Source: Candidatus Gastranaerophilales bacterium
GTDB taxonomy: Bacteria; Cyanobacteriota; Vampirovibrionia; Gastranaerophilales; Gastranaerophilaceae
Length of the DNA stretch: 64,000 nt
NCBI GenBank assembly: GCA_944324185.1
Contig: CALUVI010000001.1
Span: forward strand, 48,159-112,158
Direction: 5' to 3'
The notes under the pieces are model-generated. The model saw only the letters and a program-made list of their open reading frames with translations. It ran no database searches and was not told where the DNA came from. Shown here piece after piece: positions 1 through 8,954 of the stretch (its first letter is position 1; every line of letters starts with the position of its first letter). The translations under genes were made by a program, and so were the position numbers.

Positions 1-2408
1 TATTCTATAAAGTGCCTAATATCAGTACCTTCCGGCAGTTTGGTTTTATCAAATGTTACATTGCCTTTGCCGTCATCTTTCATGCAGAGCTTAGCGATTT
101 CAATTCTGTTAGCGTCGGAAATAATACTATCACTATCAACTTCTTTGAACAGCCGCTTTTTGATATCCTCATCATCAGGGAATTTTTCAAGGATTTTGTC
201 AAACGGCAGGTTGCAATTTTTATCTGCAGAACATTTGTTATCAATAAAATCAATAACTTCTTCTTTTGTTGTCATTCCGTCTATAAATTCTGCGAATCGT
301 TTTACTACAACGGAAGGAGATGTCCATCCTTCTATTGCTTCTGAATACTGACCTTTGCCCATATCTTCCAATTTGAGATAATTTACAAGAGCTGTTTCCA
401 TCGCATCATAACCTTGGGAGCACTGATATGCCAAACCTTCCATCTCTTCATATGTCGGGCGTCTTGACGGATTAAAGGCGTATGTTTTATTACCCTGCTC
501 ATCTGTTGTGACTTCAAAATATGTTTCAAGGATTTCAACTTTAGCCTTATCCTTGTCTTCGTCAGACATATCTGTCTTATTTATCCAGGCGAGGTTAGCT
601 AAAAATGCTGCATTTTCAAAATTGCCCTTGTCTGTTGTATAGATTTCTTTCATTCTTGAGACAACCGCGTCAACAACTTCTTTAGAATATTCTATATCAT
701 CCTCCGGCATTGGCAGCCAGTCTAAAACTTCCATACCGTTTGCATTAATGAGTGATATTATATCCTCATCTGCAGCACAGAGGGTTTTAACATTCAGTGC
801 AAGTGAGCGTGCAAGCATTGTATCTGTTGTATTTATATATTCTTTAAACAGAGCTGCTTTCTTTTCATCAGTATCAGCCGCTTCAAATTTTGTTACAAAT
901 TCATCCAGCAGAGCAGGATCTTTCGCACTGAATTGTACATCATTCTCAAGAAATACTGTATAATGAGGTACTCCATCCATATTATTATAAGACATCTGTT
1001 TTTCATGAATACCATTCTCTTCGTCTGCCTCTATTGTATATGCGCCTTGCCCTCTGTAACCTGCAACAACCTCTTTCAGGGCAATTTCTTCAGGTGAAAG
1101 CATTTCTCCGGCTTTTTCTTTTGCTCTGATTTCCTGATACATGCCGGCAACTAACTCATGTGCGGTTTTATCATATGTCAAAACCTTACCTATACTATTA
1201 CCCTCCGCATCATACAAAAGTGCTCTTACGGCATCTGCGTTTTTGGTAAGCAAAATATCCTGAACAAAGGCTTTATAATCATCGGATTTTCTGTCAACAT
1301 AATTGTCATCTCTGAGTTTTTCCGCTACATTTCTGATTACCTGAATATTGCCGCCTGATATTGCCACAAGTTCTTTTAATGCCGCAAGGTTTTCAGCCTT
1401 TCTTGCAGCTGCAGCTTCTTCGGTCTCATCAGCAGGTGCTTCTTTGACTTTACTTATAGTTTCAAGAAATTTAGTTCTTAACTCCCTTAAAGCTTCCGGA
1501 GTCTCGGCAGATAGTTTTACACCGCTTGACAATTTCCCTGCATCTTCCTTCCAAACAGTCTGATACATAACCTTATCGCCGGAAGTGTATTTCATAATAG
1601 AGCCGCCTTCATCGAATTTTTTCTTATTATCACCCTTCAAGTCCGGAAGAACATTGCCGTCTTTGTCAATATATTGACCTGCACCCATATTCAAACCGTT
1701 AGGAGTAACGGTGATTGTAGATTCTTTGCCTTCGAGTACAGGAGGAACTTCTTCTCCGCCTTCCGGCTTAACACCCCCTGACGGGTTGCTTCCGCCCTCG
1801 CCGCCGACAGGATTCTTACCCTCGCCGCCTCCGTGATTTACCGGAGCCGTGCCGCCAAAAGCCGCAGCAGAGTTATTCTCCGCTTCCTTAACTTTCTGCA
1901 CACCTTCTTCTGTAAGTTTATAAATTATCTTTGTTCCTACTCTGATATTGTTAACATCATTAATACCATTCAAATTTGCTAACTGCGCAATTCTGTCATT
2001 GATTGATTTGAAATCAGTCGGCAAACCTTCTTTCTCTAAAGTTTCTTTTGCAATATCATACAAGGTGTCGCCGCGTTTAATTTCCCAAACATCAGCATCA
2101 CCTGACATATAATAACCTTTCAAGGTATCATTATTATACCTCTTACGCATGTTCTGCATAGCATCATTGAATGCCTTCTTCGGCGTCCTGCCGTCAGGTG
2201 CAAGCTCTACCTTATAATTGTTCTCGGCAAGTTTTGTCTTAAGTCCGGCAAGCTCACCTTCATCCAATACACCGTTGGTATTGCTGTCCAAACCTTCAAA
2301 AATATTGTCAACATCACCGCCCAGACGGGTTTTAATATCCTCAATCTTTTCTCCGGCTTTAATAGTAACAACGGTTCCGTCGCCTAATGTAACATTCAGT
2401 CCTGCCAT
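1..2408 (-). CDS. Large LysM-domain protein with EF-hand-like loop, 3' end outside window
   Basis: The minus-strand frame is open from the ATG at 2408 to the window edge (about 802 codons), so the C-terminus is missing. An AGGAG ribosome site lies just upstream. The N-terminus (MAGLNVTLGDGT) has no signal peptide. Residues about 41-53 read DSNTNGVLDEGEL, a calcium-loop pattern like EF-hand or dockerin. Residues about 108-165 form a LysM domain (WEIKRGDTLYDIAKE, then LANLNG and VGTKIIY), which normally binds peptidoglycan or chitin-like glycans. A Gly/Pro/Glu-rich linker follows at about 185-225. The remaining 570 residues are acidic, look helical, and match no family I can name. LysM without a Sec signal suggests export by another route or an intracellular role; both are inference. 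Confidence 0.85.
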   Translation of the reverse strand, partial: MAGLNVTLGDGTVVTIKAGEKIEDIKTRLGGDVDNIFEGLDSNTNGVLDEGELAGLKTKLAENNYKVELAPDGRTPKKAFNDAMQNMRKRYNNDTLKGYYMSGDADVWEIKRGDTLYDIAKETLEKEGLPTDFKSINDRIAQLANLNGINDVNNIRVGTKIIYKLTEEGVQKVKEAENNSAAAFGGTAPVNHGGGEGKNPVGGEGGSNPSGGVKPEGGEEVPPVLEGKESTITVTPNGLNMGAGQYIDKDGNVLPDLKGDNKKKFDEGGSIMKYTSGDKVMYQTVWKEDAGKLSSGVKLSAETPEALRELRTKFLETISKVKEAPADETEEAAAARKAENLAALKELVAISGGNIQVIRNVAEKLRDDNYVDRKSDDYKAFVQDILLTKNADAVRALLYDAEGNSIGKVLTYDKTAHELVAGMYQEIRAKEKAGEMLSPEEIALKEVVAGYRGQGAYTIEADEENGIHEKQMSYNNMDGVPHYTVFLENDVQFSAKDPALLDEFVTKFEAADTDEKKAALFKEYINTTDTMLARSLALNVKTLCAADEDIISLINANGMEVLDWLPMPEDDIEYSKEVVDAVVSRMKEIYTTDKGNFENAAFLANLAWINKTDMSDEDKDKAKVEILETYFEVTTDEQGNKTYAFNPSRRPTYEEMEGLAYQCSQGYDAMETALVNYLKLEDMGKGQYSEAIEGWTSPSVVVKRFAEFIDGMTTKEEVIDFIDNKCSADKNCNLPFDKILEKFPDDEDIKKRLFKEVDSDSIISDANRIEIAKLCMKDDGKGNVTFDKTKLPEGTDIRHFIE

Positions 2409-2582
2409 TTTAAAACTCCTTTATTTTAATTTTACCTACATCTATATTGTGTATTACGGCATATTTTTCAAAAACTTTAATTATTTTGAGGAAAACTTTA
2501 CAAATCGTTACATATTTATCTGCAGACAGTTTTGCATAACCGGCTATTAAGTGCTAAAATACTGATAAGTTGAGGGCTTTTT

Positions 2583-3212
2583 ATGAAAAGATTTTTCTTA
2601 ATATTTATATGCTTGTTTCTTACACTTCCGGTTTTTGCAGATACAATGCCTTTTTATGTGGACAGCATTCCTAAAAGCGTTATCGGAATGTACCAGACCG
2701 GAGAAAATATTACAATTTTCTCCCATCCGGAAGCAAATTCTAAGGTGATTAAAAATTTCAATTTCTCATATAATCCCGAAACCATGCCGGATAACGTGTT
2801 TGCAGTTTTAATCAACGAAAAAAAACTCGGCTTTCTCTATGTTTCAGATATTGGTGATGACGGCTGGGTAGAAGTGATTTACGACAGAGTGACCGGCGCA
2901 AAAGGCTGGGTCTTGACGGAAGACAGGCTGCAATTCCTTCCATGGCTCAATTTTTATAACATGTACGGGCGGAAATACGGGCTTAGATTTATGAAAGACT
3001 CTCCGGACGAACTCGAGATTCTGAAAGCTAAAAGCGAAGATTTATCCCAAACCGTATCCACTTTGAGATATGTTAAACAAATCCGTGTGACTGCAATCCG
3101 CGGCAACTGGGCGCTTGTCTCCGTAGTAGATTTAGATAAAACCCCGAAAATGGGCTACCTGAGATGGCGCGGTGATGACGGAACCATTTATGCGTTTCCG
3201 AATATAAAATAA
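2583..3212 (+). CDS. Secreted SH3-like domain protein
   Basis: 209 residues. The first 20 form a clear Sec signal peptide (MKRFFLIFICLFLTLPVFA, cleavage before DTMPFY). The mature part looks like bacterial SH3: residues about 30-110 have the pattern GENITIFSHPEANSKV, then a turn and GAKGWVLTEDRL, as in SH3_3 domains that place proteins at the cell wall. A second beta-rich part with a YLRWRGDDG motif ends the protein. No catalytic residues are visible. It is divergent from the LysM gene at 2408 and ends just before a hairpin at 3220. The periplasmic location is well supported; the function is unknown. Confidence 0.75.
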   Translation: MKRFFLIFICLFLTLPVFADTMPFYVDSIPKSVIGMYQTGENITIFSHPEANSKVIKNFNFSYNPETMPDNVFAVLINEKKLGFLYVSDIGDDGWVEVIYDRVTGAKGWVLTEDRLQFLPWLNFYNMYGRKYGLRFMKDSPDELEILKAKSEDLSQTVSTLRYVKQIRVTAIRGNWALVSVVDLDKTPKMGYLRWRGDDGTIYAFPNIK

Positions 3213-3219
3213 GTTTAGT

Positions 3220-3248
3220 GATGCGGTAAATTGAAGATTTACCGCATC
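3220..3248 (+). terminator. Hairpin after SH3-like gene
   Basis: GATGCGGTAAA and its perfect complement TTTACCGCATC are separated by a 7-nt loop, 8 nt after the stop codon. There is no strong T-tract. An almost identical hairpin follows the amidohydrolase gene at 32014-32042, so it may be a repeat element used as a terminator or as mRNA 3'-end protection. Confidence 0.5.
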
Positions 3249-3410
3249 CTGTCAGCCCGATACATTTACCCCCGAAATAACGGCAAGCTTGTAGATTTGC
3301 TTACCAAAGTGCTGTCATTCAGAGGGCGGGAGCCCGATGAATCCTTTTAACTTATGTCAGATTTACCCCCACCCCAGCCCTCCCCGTCGGAGAGGGAACG
3401 CTTAACATCA
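3249..3410. repeat. Dispersed repeat modules
   Basis: Three modules lie in a row: a reverse-oriented GGGTAAATGTAT module (3252-3298), an ATTCAGAGGGCG module (3309-3345) and a CCCCACCCCAGCCCTCCCC module (3361-3400). Similar modules recur at 9880, 21570, 32050 and 57995. Confidence 0.7.
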
Positions 3411-3417
3411 ATTTAGC

Positions 3418-4035
3418 TTACTCACCGTGATGGCAATGATGGTGATGGTGTCCGCCGCAATGGCTGTGTTCTCCGTCGCAAACATTTTCACCGGTTACGA
3501 GTGATGAATTCAAATACCGTGTAACAGCTTCTTCTACCGGAAGCTCCGGACAACCTGATACAACCTCTACACCGTTTTGCGCAAAAATCCCCATGGGACG
3601 TGCACCCATCCCGCCAGCCAGAACTATATTTGCACCCTGCTCCGATATCCAGTTTGCACTCCCGCAGCTTATACCCTCATCAGGAACTTTTGTCTCGGTA
3701 TGCAAAATTTCCTTAGTCTCAGGATTAACCTCGACAAATGTAAAAGACTCACAATGCCCGAAATGTGAACACAATTTGCCACTCTGTGTAGGAATTGCTA
3801 TTTTCATATTCTTACCTCCTTTTAATTTATCAACATTATATTGAAGCAAAATTGCACTCTCTAACGCCTCTGTTTCCGTCATATTATGCTCTTGCGCAAA
3901 CTCTCGCAAAATTATAAGAATACTTTCATTAATCCGGCGGTTAAAAGGAATTTTGCGGGCACAAGTTCGTTTCCTGCCCGCATTCAGGCGTTTCCCGCCC
4001 CAGTTTTTGCAACCCGCTTCGTCATTACAAACCAT
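3418..4035 (-). CDS. NifX/NifB-type iron-molybdenum cofactor family protein with DNA-binding-like front, His-rich tail
   Basis: 205 residues if started at 4035. Residues 77-180 match the dinitrogenase iron-molybdenum cofactor (NifX/MTH1175-like) fold: MKIAIPTQSGKLCSHFGHC, then GANIVLAGGMGARPMG. Such proteins bind Fe-S clusters or metal. The C-terminus is extremely His-rich (GGHHHHHCHHGE), suggesting metal binding. Residues 1-76 carry GGKRLNAGRK and a short helical stretch like a ribbon-helix-helix or small DNA-binding protein. A strong AAAGGAGG site lies inside the frame and encodes the KGGK before Met77 (start 3807), so a shorter 129-residue product probably starts there. No strong ribosome site precedes 4035. 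No nif genes are nearby, so a role in nitrogen fixation is not implied. Confidence 0.75.
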   Translation of the reverse strand: MVCNDEAGCKNWGGKRLNAGRKRTCARKIPFNRRINESILIILREFAQEHNMTETEALESAILLQYNVDKLKGGKNMKIAIPTQSGKLCSHFGHCESFTFVEVNPETKEILHTETKVPDEGISCGSANWISEQGANIVLAGGMGARPMGIFAQNGVEVVSGCPELPVEEAVTRYLNSSLVTGENVCDGEHSHCGGHHHHHCHHGE

Positions 4036-4177
4036 AACAATATCAGTATAAACCGCTGTCTTGATTTTGTCAATACAAATTCAAGTTTTTATTTTCTTTC
4101 TTGTAGCCGGTTTCAGCGAGTTTCAACAAGTGTAAAAGCCAAAGCTTTTATGTTAAAATATTTCTACCGGAGAAAAG

Positions 4178-6325
4178 ATGGGGGCGCAGATGATTTCAAT
4201 AATAATTCCCGTATATAATGTCGAAAAATATCTGAAAGAATGTCTGGATAGCATTCTTAACCAGACTTATCAGGATTTTGAAGTAATCTGCATTGATGAC
4301 GGTTCCATGGATAAATCGCTAGAAATACTGGAAGAATACGCAAAAAAAGATTCTCGATTCAGTATTTTAAAACAAAATCATAAAGGCGCGGGAAGTGCCA
4401 GAAATAAAGGAATAGAAACCGCGCAGGGTAAATATATTCAATTTCTTGATTCGGATGATTATTTTGAACCGGATATGCTGGAAAAATTGTTGAATACTGC
4501 TGAAAAATATCAGGCAGATTTGACGGTTTGTTCAGCCAGAAAAGTTGACAGAAAGGGAAACATTACCGAAAGCGGAAATCCTATCTGGCCTCTAAATCTG
4601 GATAAAGTTCCTCTGAATAAGCCGTTTCATCCGGAAGAGTTTCCGGATGATATTTTCAGCCTGTTTTGCGTTGTTCCGTGGAATAAACTGTATTTAAAAG
4701 AACTAATTACAAAAAATAATTTAAAATTCCAGAACATACCGTCAAGCAATGATGTCGGATTCAGCCATATAGCAAGAGTTTGTGCAAAAAGAATTGTCGT
4801 TATTGAAAAAGAATTAATCAATTACAGGCATAAACGGGAAGGAAGTATTGCAGAAAAAAGATCAAATATTGATATTATATCAGCAGCTGTTTTTGTAAAA
4901 GAGTTTTTGAAAGAACAAAATTTGTACGAAAAATATAAAAATTCTTATATAAAAGCTTTTATAAATCATATTCGCTCAGGAATTGCCTGCTGTAACAGGG
5001 ATGAATGTATTGAATTTGCAAAAGCTTTAAAACTTAAAATGCCCGAAGAATATAAACTTTTTAGAGGAGCTTTCAGCAAATGTTATGTAACCGCAAACTA
5101 TTTAAAACGCTTCATCGGAAATAAAAAAGTCATTCTCTGGGGAGCAAGTGTTTTTATCCGACAAATTCTTGAAAACGAAAATGAAAAAAATCCGAATATT
5201 CTGGGATTTGTGGATAAAAATAAAAGCTTACAGGGTAAATATTGCGGCAGATATAAAATTTATCCTCCGGAAAGTATAAACGAATTAAAGCCGGACGGAG
5301 TTATACTTACGGTTTTATCAAACAATGAGGATATTTATAAATCTATGCAAAAGGAATTTGCAGAATTATATCCTGACGTAAAGTTATTACCAAATATCTT
5401 AAATGAAACTGTCGTTTGTGACAAAATTTTCCGTGACAATGATGATAACGAAATAAAAAAATATATTTCCGAAAAAGAAAATCTGGGATTTGAATTCATT
5501 TATTCGAAATCGCCGGAGATAAATGTTCTGGAGAGACTGAACGGCAAATACGAAGAATATTCGGAAATGTCAAATCAAGACAGGTTATTTTTAAGCACTC
5601 TGGTAACAAGGTTTAAACCGCAACGTCTTTTAGAACTCGGAGTTTCCAGAGGCGGTTCTTCAATAATAATGTTAAATGCAATTAAAGATTTAGAGCATTC
5701 ACATCTCTACTCTATAGATTACTTTGATGAACATTACAAAATCAAAGGGAAAAAAACCGGATTCGGCGTGGATGATTTTCCGGAACTAAAGAAAAAATGG
5801 ACACTTAAAACCGGCGGTATGGCATTAAACTTTCTTGACGAATTATCCGACGGGAAAAATTTTGATTTTTGTTTTATTGATACAGTTCACTCTGTTCCGG
5901 GTGAAATATTAGACTTCTTACAGGTATTGCCGTTTCTGGCAGAGAATGCTGTTGTTGTTTTCCATGATACAAATTCACAGCTCGGTGCTATGTATAACAG
6001 AGAAAGAATAAAGTTATTTTCAAATAATATATTAATGAGTGCTATTTGCGGCAAAAAACTTATTCCGGCATACTATCCTTACATCAGCAGATACGGGAAT
6101 TGTTTTAACAATATCGGAGCTGTTAAACTGGAAAGAGTTAACATATACTCTATTTTTAATCTGCTGGCACTCCCCTGGACATACTTACCGTCTTGCGAAG
6201 ATTTAACAAAACTGAAAAATTTTTATTCATTATATTATAATGATTACTATATAAAATATTTTGAAGATGTAATTTTTATCCAAAAATTCATCAATTTGGA
6301 AAATCGGTGTTATACTGACGATTAA
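4178..6325 (+). CDS. Three-domain glycan enzyme: GT2 glycosyltransferase, Rossmann-like module, SAM methyltransferase-like
   Basis: 715 residues. Residues about 5-110 are a GT-A family 2 glycosyltransferase: ISIIIPVYNVEKYL, then VICIDDGS and the metal/sugar-nucleotide motif LDSDDYFEPDM. Residues about 311-407 form a Rossmann-like module (KVILWGASVFI, then GFVDKN, CGRYKIYPPE, ELKPDGVIL). Residues about 474-607 resemble a class I SAM methyltransferase (RLLELGVSRGGSSIIM, FCFIDTVHS, VVVFHDTN). The same Rossmann module ends the next two genes. GGAG lies 5 nt before the ATG; a second ATG at 4190 is also possible. Likely builds a cell-surface glycan; the exact sugar cannot be told. First gene of a three-gene operon, 10 nt before the next. 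Confidence 0.85.
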   Translation: MGAQMISIIIPVYNVEKYLKECLDSILNQTYQDFEVICIDDGSMDKSLEILEEYAKKDSRFSILKQNHKGAGSARNKGIETAQGKYIQFLDSDDYFEPDMLEKLLNTAEKYQADLTVCSARKVDRKGNITESGNPIWPLNLDKVPLNKPFHPEEFPDDIFSLFCVVPWNKLYLKELITKNNLKFQNIPSSNDVGFSHIARVCAKRIVVIEKELINYRHKREGSIAEKRSNIDIISAAVFVKEFLKEQNLYEKYKNSYIKAFINHIRSGIACCNRDECIEFAKALKLKMPEEYKLFRGAFSKCYVTANYLKRFIGNKKVILWGASVFIRQILENENEKNPNILGFVDKNKSLQGKYCGRYKIYPPESINELKPDGVILTVLSNNEDIYKSMQKEFAELYPDVKLLPNILNETVVCDKIFRDNDDNEIKKYISEKENLGFEFIYSKSPEINVLERLNGKYEEYSEMSNQDRLFLSTLVTRFKPQRLLELGVSRGGSSIIMLNAIKDLEHSHLYSIDYFDEHYKIKGKKTGFGVDDFPELKKKWTLKTGGMALNFLDELSDGKNFDFCFIDTVHSVPGEILDFLQVLPFLAENAVVVFHDTNSQLGAMYNRERIKLFSNNILMSAICGKKLIPAYYPYISRYGNCFNNIGAVKLERVNIYSIFNLLALPWTYLPSCEDLTKLKNFYSLYYNDYYIKYFEDVIFIQKFINLENRCYTDD

Positions 6326-6335
6326 AGGGTGGATA

Positions 6336-7538
6336 ATGAACAAGAACAATGTTATACCGGTAGTGTTAGCCGCAGATAAGAATTATTCGACACAAATGTA
6401 TATTACTATACTTTCGGCAATAAAAAATAAACATCCTAAAACTTTTTATGAATTTTTCTGTTTAATACCGGAAAAATTCTCAAAGTCCGTTCAAAAAGAG
6501 TTTTTTAAATTAAAAAATGAACATATAAATCTTAAATTTATAATAATGGGAAACCTGTTTCAAAGCATAAAAATGCAAATTTCGCATATTACCGCCCCGA
6601 CATTTTATCGCCTCGTCATTGCTGATATTTTGCAAGGATATAACAAAGCAATCTATCTGGATGTTGACACTATAGTTCTTGAAGATTTGACAGAACTATT
6701 CAATACTGACCTCGGAGAAAATTATATCGGAGGAGTACACGCCGCAAGTTTTGTAATTGATTTTGAGCGTAACAAAGAATACTATAACAATATCGGAATG
6801 AAAGACATGTCATATTATGTTAATGCCGGAGTTTTATTATGGAATTTGGATTTAATACGAAAAGACAATATGACAGAAAAAATGTTGGAATTATGTAAAA
6901 ATACATATCGCTGTATGGATCAGGATCTTATTAATTTGATTTTTTACGGAAAAATAAAGCATCTGGATTTGAAGTATAATATGATGCCTTCTTACAAACG
7001 ACGTTTTTTAGACAAGGCTGATACTGAACAATTTTATAAAATATATAATAAGAAAGAATATACAAATGCAATGGAAAATCCGGCAATTGTGCATTACGCT
7101 TCGGATATAAAACCGTGGTCGCATTCTGATGCGGGGCTGGAGCATTATTGGCATAAATATGCAATAAAATCACCTCTAAAAATAAAAAAGCTGGAATCAC
7201 CGGAAGAAAAATTTATAAAACAAATAGAAACAACTAAATTTAAACGAATGGTATTCTGGGGAGCAAGTATATTTTTGGAAAACTTATTACGTTCTGGAAA
7301 ATTAAAACCGCACAAAATTGTCGGAATAATAGATAAAGATAGTTCTAAACAGGGACAGACATTATGTGGCTATAAGATATACACTCCGGATAAAATTGAA
7401 CTTTTAAAACCGGAAGTAATAATATTTGCAATAAAACATAACAGTATGGTCATATATCCGCAAATAAAAGAATATTTAACAAATAATAATATTAAGACAA
7501 AACTTTTACCAAATGTCTTTGATAACAACAGGAAATAG
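6336..7538 (+). CDS. GT8 family glycosyltransferase with C-terminal Rossmann-like module
   Basis: 400 residues. The first 280 are a retaining GT8 enzyme of the LPS galactosyl/glucosyltransferase type: VIPVVLAADKNY, the DXD metal site in YLDVDTIVLEDL, YVNAGVLLWNLDL, MDQDLIN, and the HYASDIKPW end motif. Residues about 303-394 (MVFWGASIFLENLL, GIIDKD, LCGYKIYTPDKI, LKPEVIIFAIK) copy the module found in both neighbouring genes. The start is preceded by GGGTGG. It uses a nucleotide sugar and divalent metal on the cytoplasmic face of the membrane by family knowledge; the acceptor is unknown. Confidence 0.88.
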   Translation: MNKNNVIPVVLAADKNYSTQMYITILSAIKNKHPKTFYEFFCLIPEKFSKSVQKEFFKLKNEHINLKFIIMGNLFQSIKMQISHITAPTFYRLVIADILQGYNKAIYLDVDTIVLEDLTELFNTDLGENYIGGVHAASFVIDFERNKEYYNNIGMKDMSYYVNAGVLLWNLDLIRKDNMTEKMLELCKNTYRCMDQDLINLIFYGKIKHLDLKYNMMPSYKRRFLDKADTEQFYKIYNKKEYTNAMENPAIVHYASDIKPWSHSDAGLEHYWHKYAIKSPLKIKKLESPEEKFIKQIETTKFKRMVFWGASIFLENLLRSGKLKPHKIVGIIDKDSSKQGQTLCGYKIYTPDKIELLKPEVIIFAIKHNSMVIYPQIKEYLTNNNIKTKLLPNVFDNNRK

Positions 7539-7542
7539 ATTT

Positions 7543-8895
7543 ATGAAATTTGCAAGATTAATACAGCAATATAAATATGATTTGAAAACCTGGAACGGTG
7601 ACGGGAATATAGGAGATTGCATTCAAAATATTGCCGTCAAAAATTTGTATGAACAATTGGGGATTTCAGACAGTGATTTAGTCAAGATTAACAGAGATGA
7701 AATTGCCGATTATTCGGGTGAACCTGTAATTTTACCGATGCAGGGATGGTTCGGAAATGTTCATCAAGTTTTCGGCGCAGACTGGTCTGAAAACATCATT
7801 CCCGTTTTTATCGGTTTTCACCTGAATGACTTTTGCGGCTGCAGAGATGAGTTCGAAAATAGGCAAATTGCCGTAAAAATGAAAGAATTTGAACCTATAG
7901 GCTGTCGTGACAGAAATACTGCAGAATTTTTACAAACATCAGAACTCAATACATATTTTTCAGGCTGTTTGACGCTTACATTCCCAAGAAGGGAAAAAGA
8001 ACCGGAAAACGGGAAAATATTTCTGGTAGATTTAAAAAAAGAAGCATTAAGAATTATCCCTGAAAAAATAAAAAAAGCAGCAGATACTTCTATAACACAT
8101 AACTATAGGTTTAACAGCTATCCGGTCTCTTATGAAGAAGCTCAGGAGTTTGAAAAGAAGGCGCAAGAAATTTTAAACAGATATAAGACCGAAGCAAAAT
8201 TAATCATAACATCCCGTATACATTGTGCCATGCCATGTATTGCAATGGGAATACCGGTTATTTTTATTCACAAAAATATACAAAATATAAGGTTTGATGT
8301 CCTAAACGGACTTATACCTAAATATTCGCCTGATAATGCGGCGTTAATAAACTGGAATCCTAAAGCCCCGAACATTGAAAAACTAAAAAATTATATTAAA
8401 ACAAATGCAAGTTTTCAAATCTACAGTACCGCTAAAAAATACAGTAACATTGAATTAATAAAAATAAAACCGGAAAATTGCATAAAAAAATTAGAAAAAA
8501 CCTTTGCCGGTTATAATCAAAAAGACAAAATATTACAATTTATACTGAATACGCAGATAGAACTGGGAGAAAAAAATAAATTATTCAAATTATACAAAAT
8601 CTTAAACTCAAACAAAAAAATTATAATCTGGGGCGCAAGTCTGTTTATACAAGATTTTATAAAAAAATACAGAATCCGTAACAACAATGTTATAGGAATT
8701 ATAGACAAAAATCCCGAACGAGAAGGCAGTTTTATCTGCGGGTATGAAATATTTTCTCCGGAAATTCTGGACATTTGCAAGCCGGATGTCGTAGTTTTTG
8801 CAATAAAAAATAATCACAATAAAATATATAAAGAAACAAAAGATTTTCTTGCTGAAAATCATCCGGACATTTATTTATATCAGGATCTCATGTAG
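7543..8895 (+). CDS. Polysaccharide pyruvyl transferase family protein with C-terminal Rossmann-like module
   Basis: 450 residues from the ATG at 7543, chosen because AGGA sits before it and it begins 5 nt after the previous stop; an upstream in-frame ATG at 7513 overlaps the GT8 gene. The N-terminal part has the family hallmark WNGDGNIGDCIQNIAVKNL. The mid part has IITSRIHCAMPCIAMGIPV, as in PF04230 enzymes that put pyruvyl ketals on sugars. Residues about 359-449 (KKIIIWGASLFIQDFI, GIIDKNP, ICGYEIFSPE, KPDVVVFAIKNN) are the module shared with the two upstream enzymes. Last gene of the glycan operon. Some family members act in non-pyruvyl roles, so substrate remains open. Confidence 0.82.
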   Translation: MKFARLIQQYKYDLKTWNGDGNIGDCIQNIAVKNLYEQLGISDSDLVKINRDEIADYSGEPVILPMQGWFGNVHQVFGADWSENIIPVFIGFHLNDFCGCRDEFENRQIAVKMKEFEPIGCRDRNTAEFLQTSELNTYFSGCLTLTFPRREKEPENGKIFLVDLKKEALRIIPEKIKKAADTSITHNYRFNSYPVSYEEAQEFEKKAQEILNRYKTEAKLIITSRIHCAMPCIAMGIPVIFIHKNIQNIRFDVLNGLIPKYSPDNAALINWNPKAPNIEKLKNYIKTNASFQIYSTAKKYSNIELIKIKPENCIKKLEKTFAGYNQKDKILQFILNTQIELGEKNKLFKLYKILNSNKKIIIWGASLFIQDFIKKYRIRNNNVIGIIDKNPEREGSFICGYEIFSPEILDICKPDVVVFAIKNNHNKIYKETKDFLAENHPDIYLYQDLM

Positions 8896-8954
8896 ACAAC
8901 GCATTGATTTTATTTTTAATTTAGTATAACTTATTGTGTGGAGGAGAGTTAGAG

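Noticed and set aside
3418..3460. His-rich tail as a cloning tag
   Set aside because: It is mixed with Cys and Gly and belongs to a natural family with metal-binding tails.
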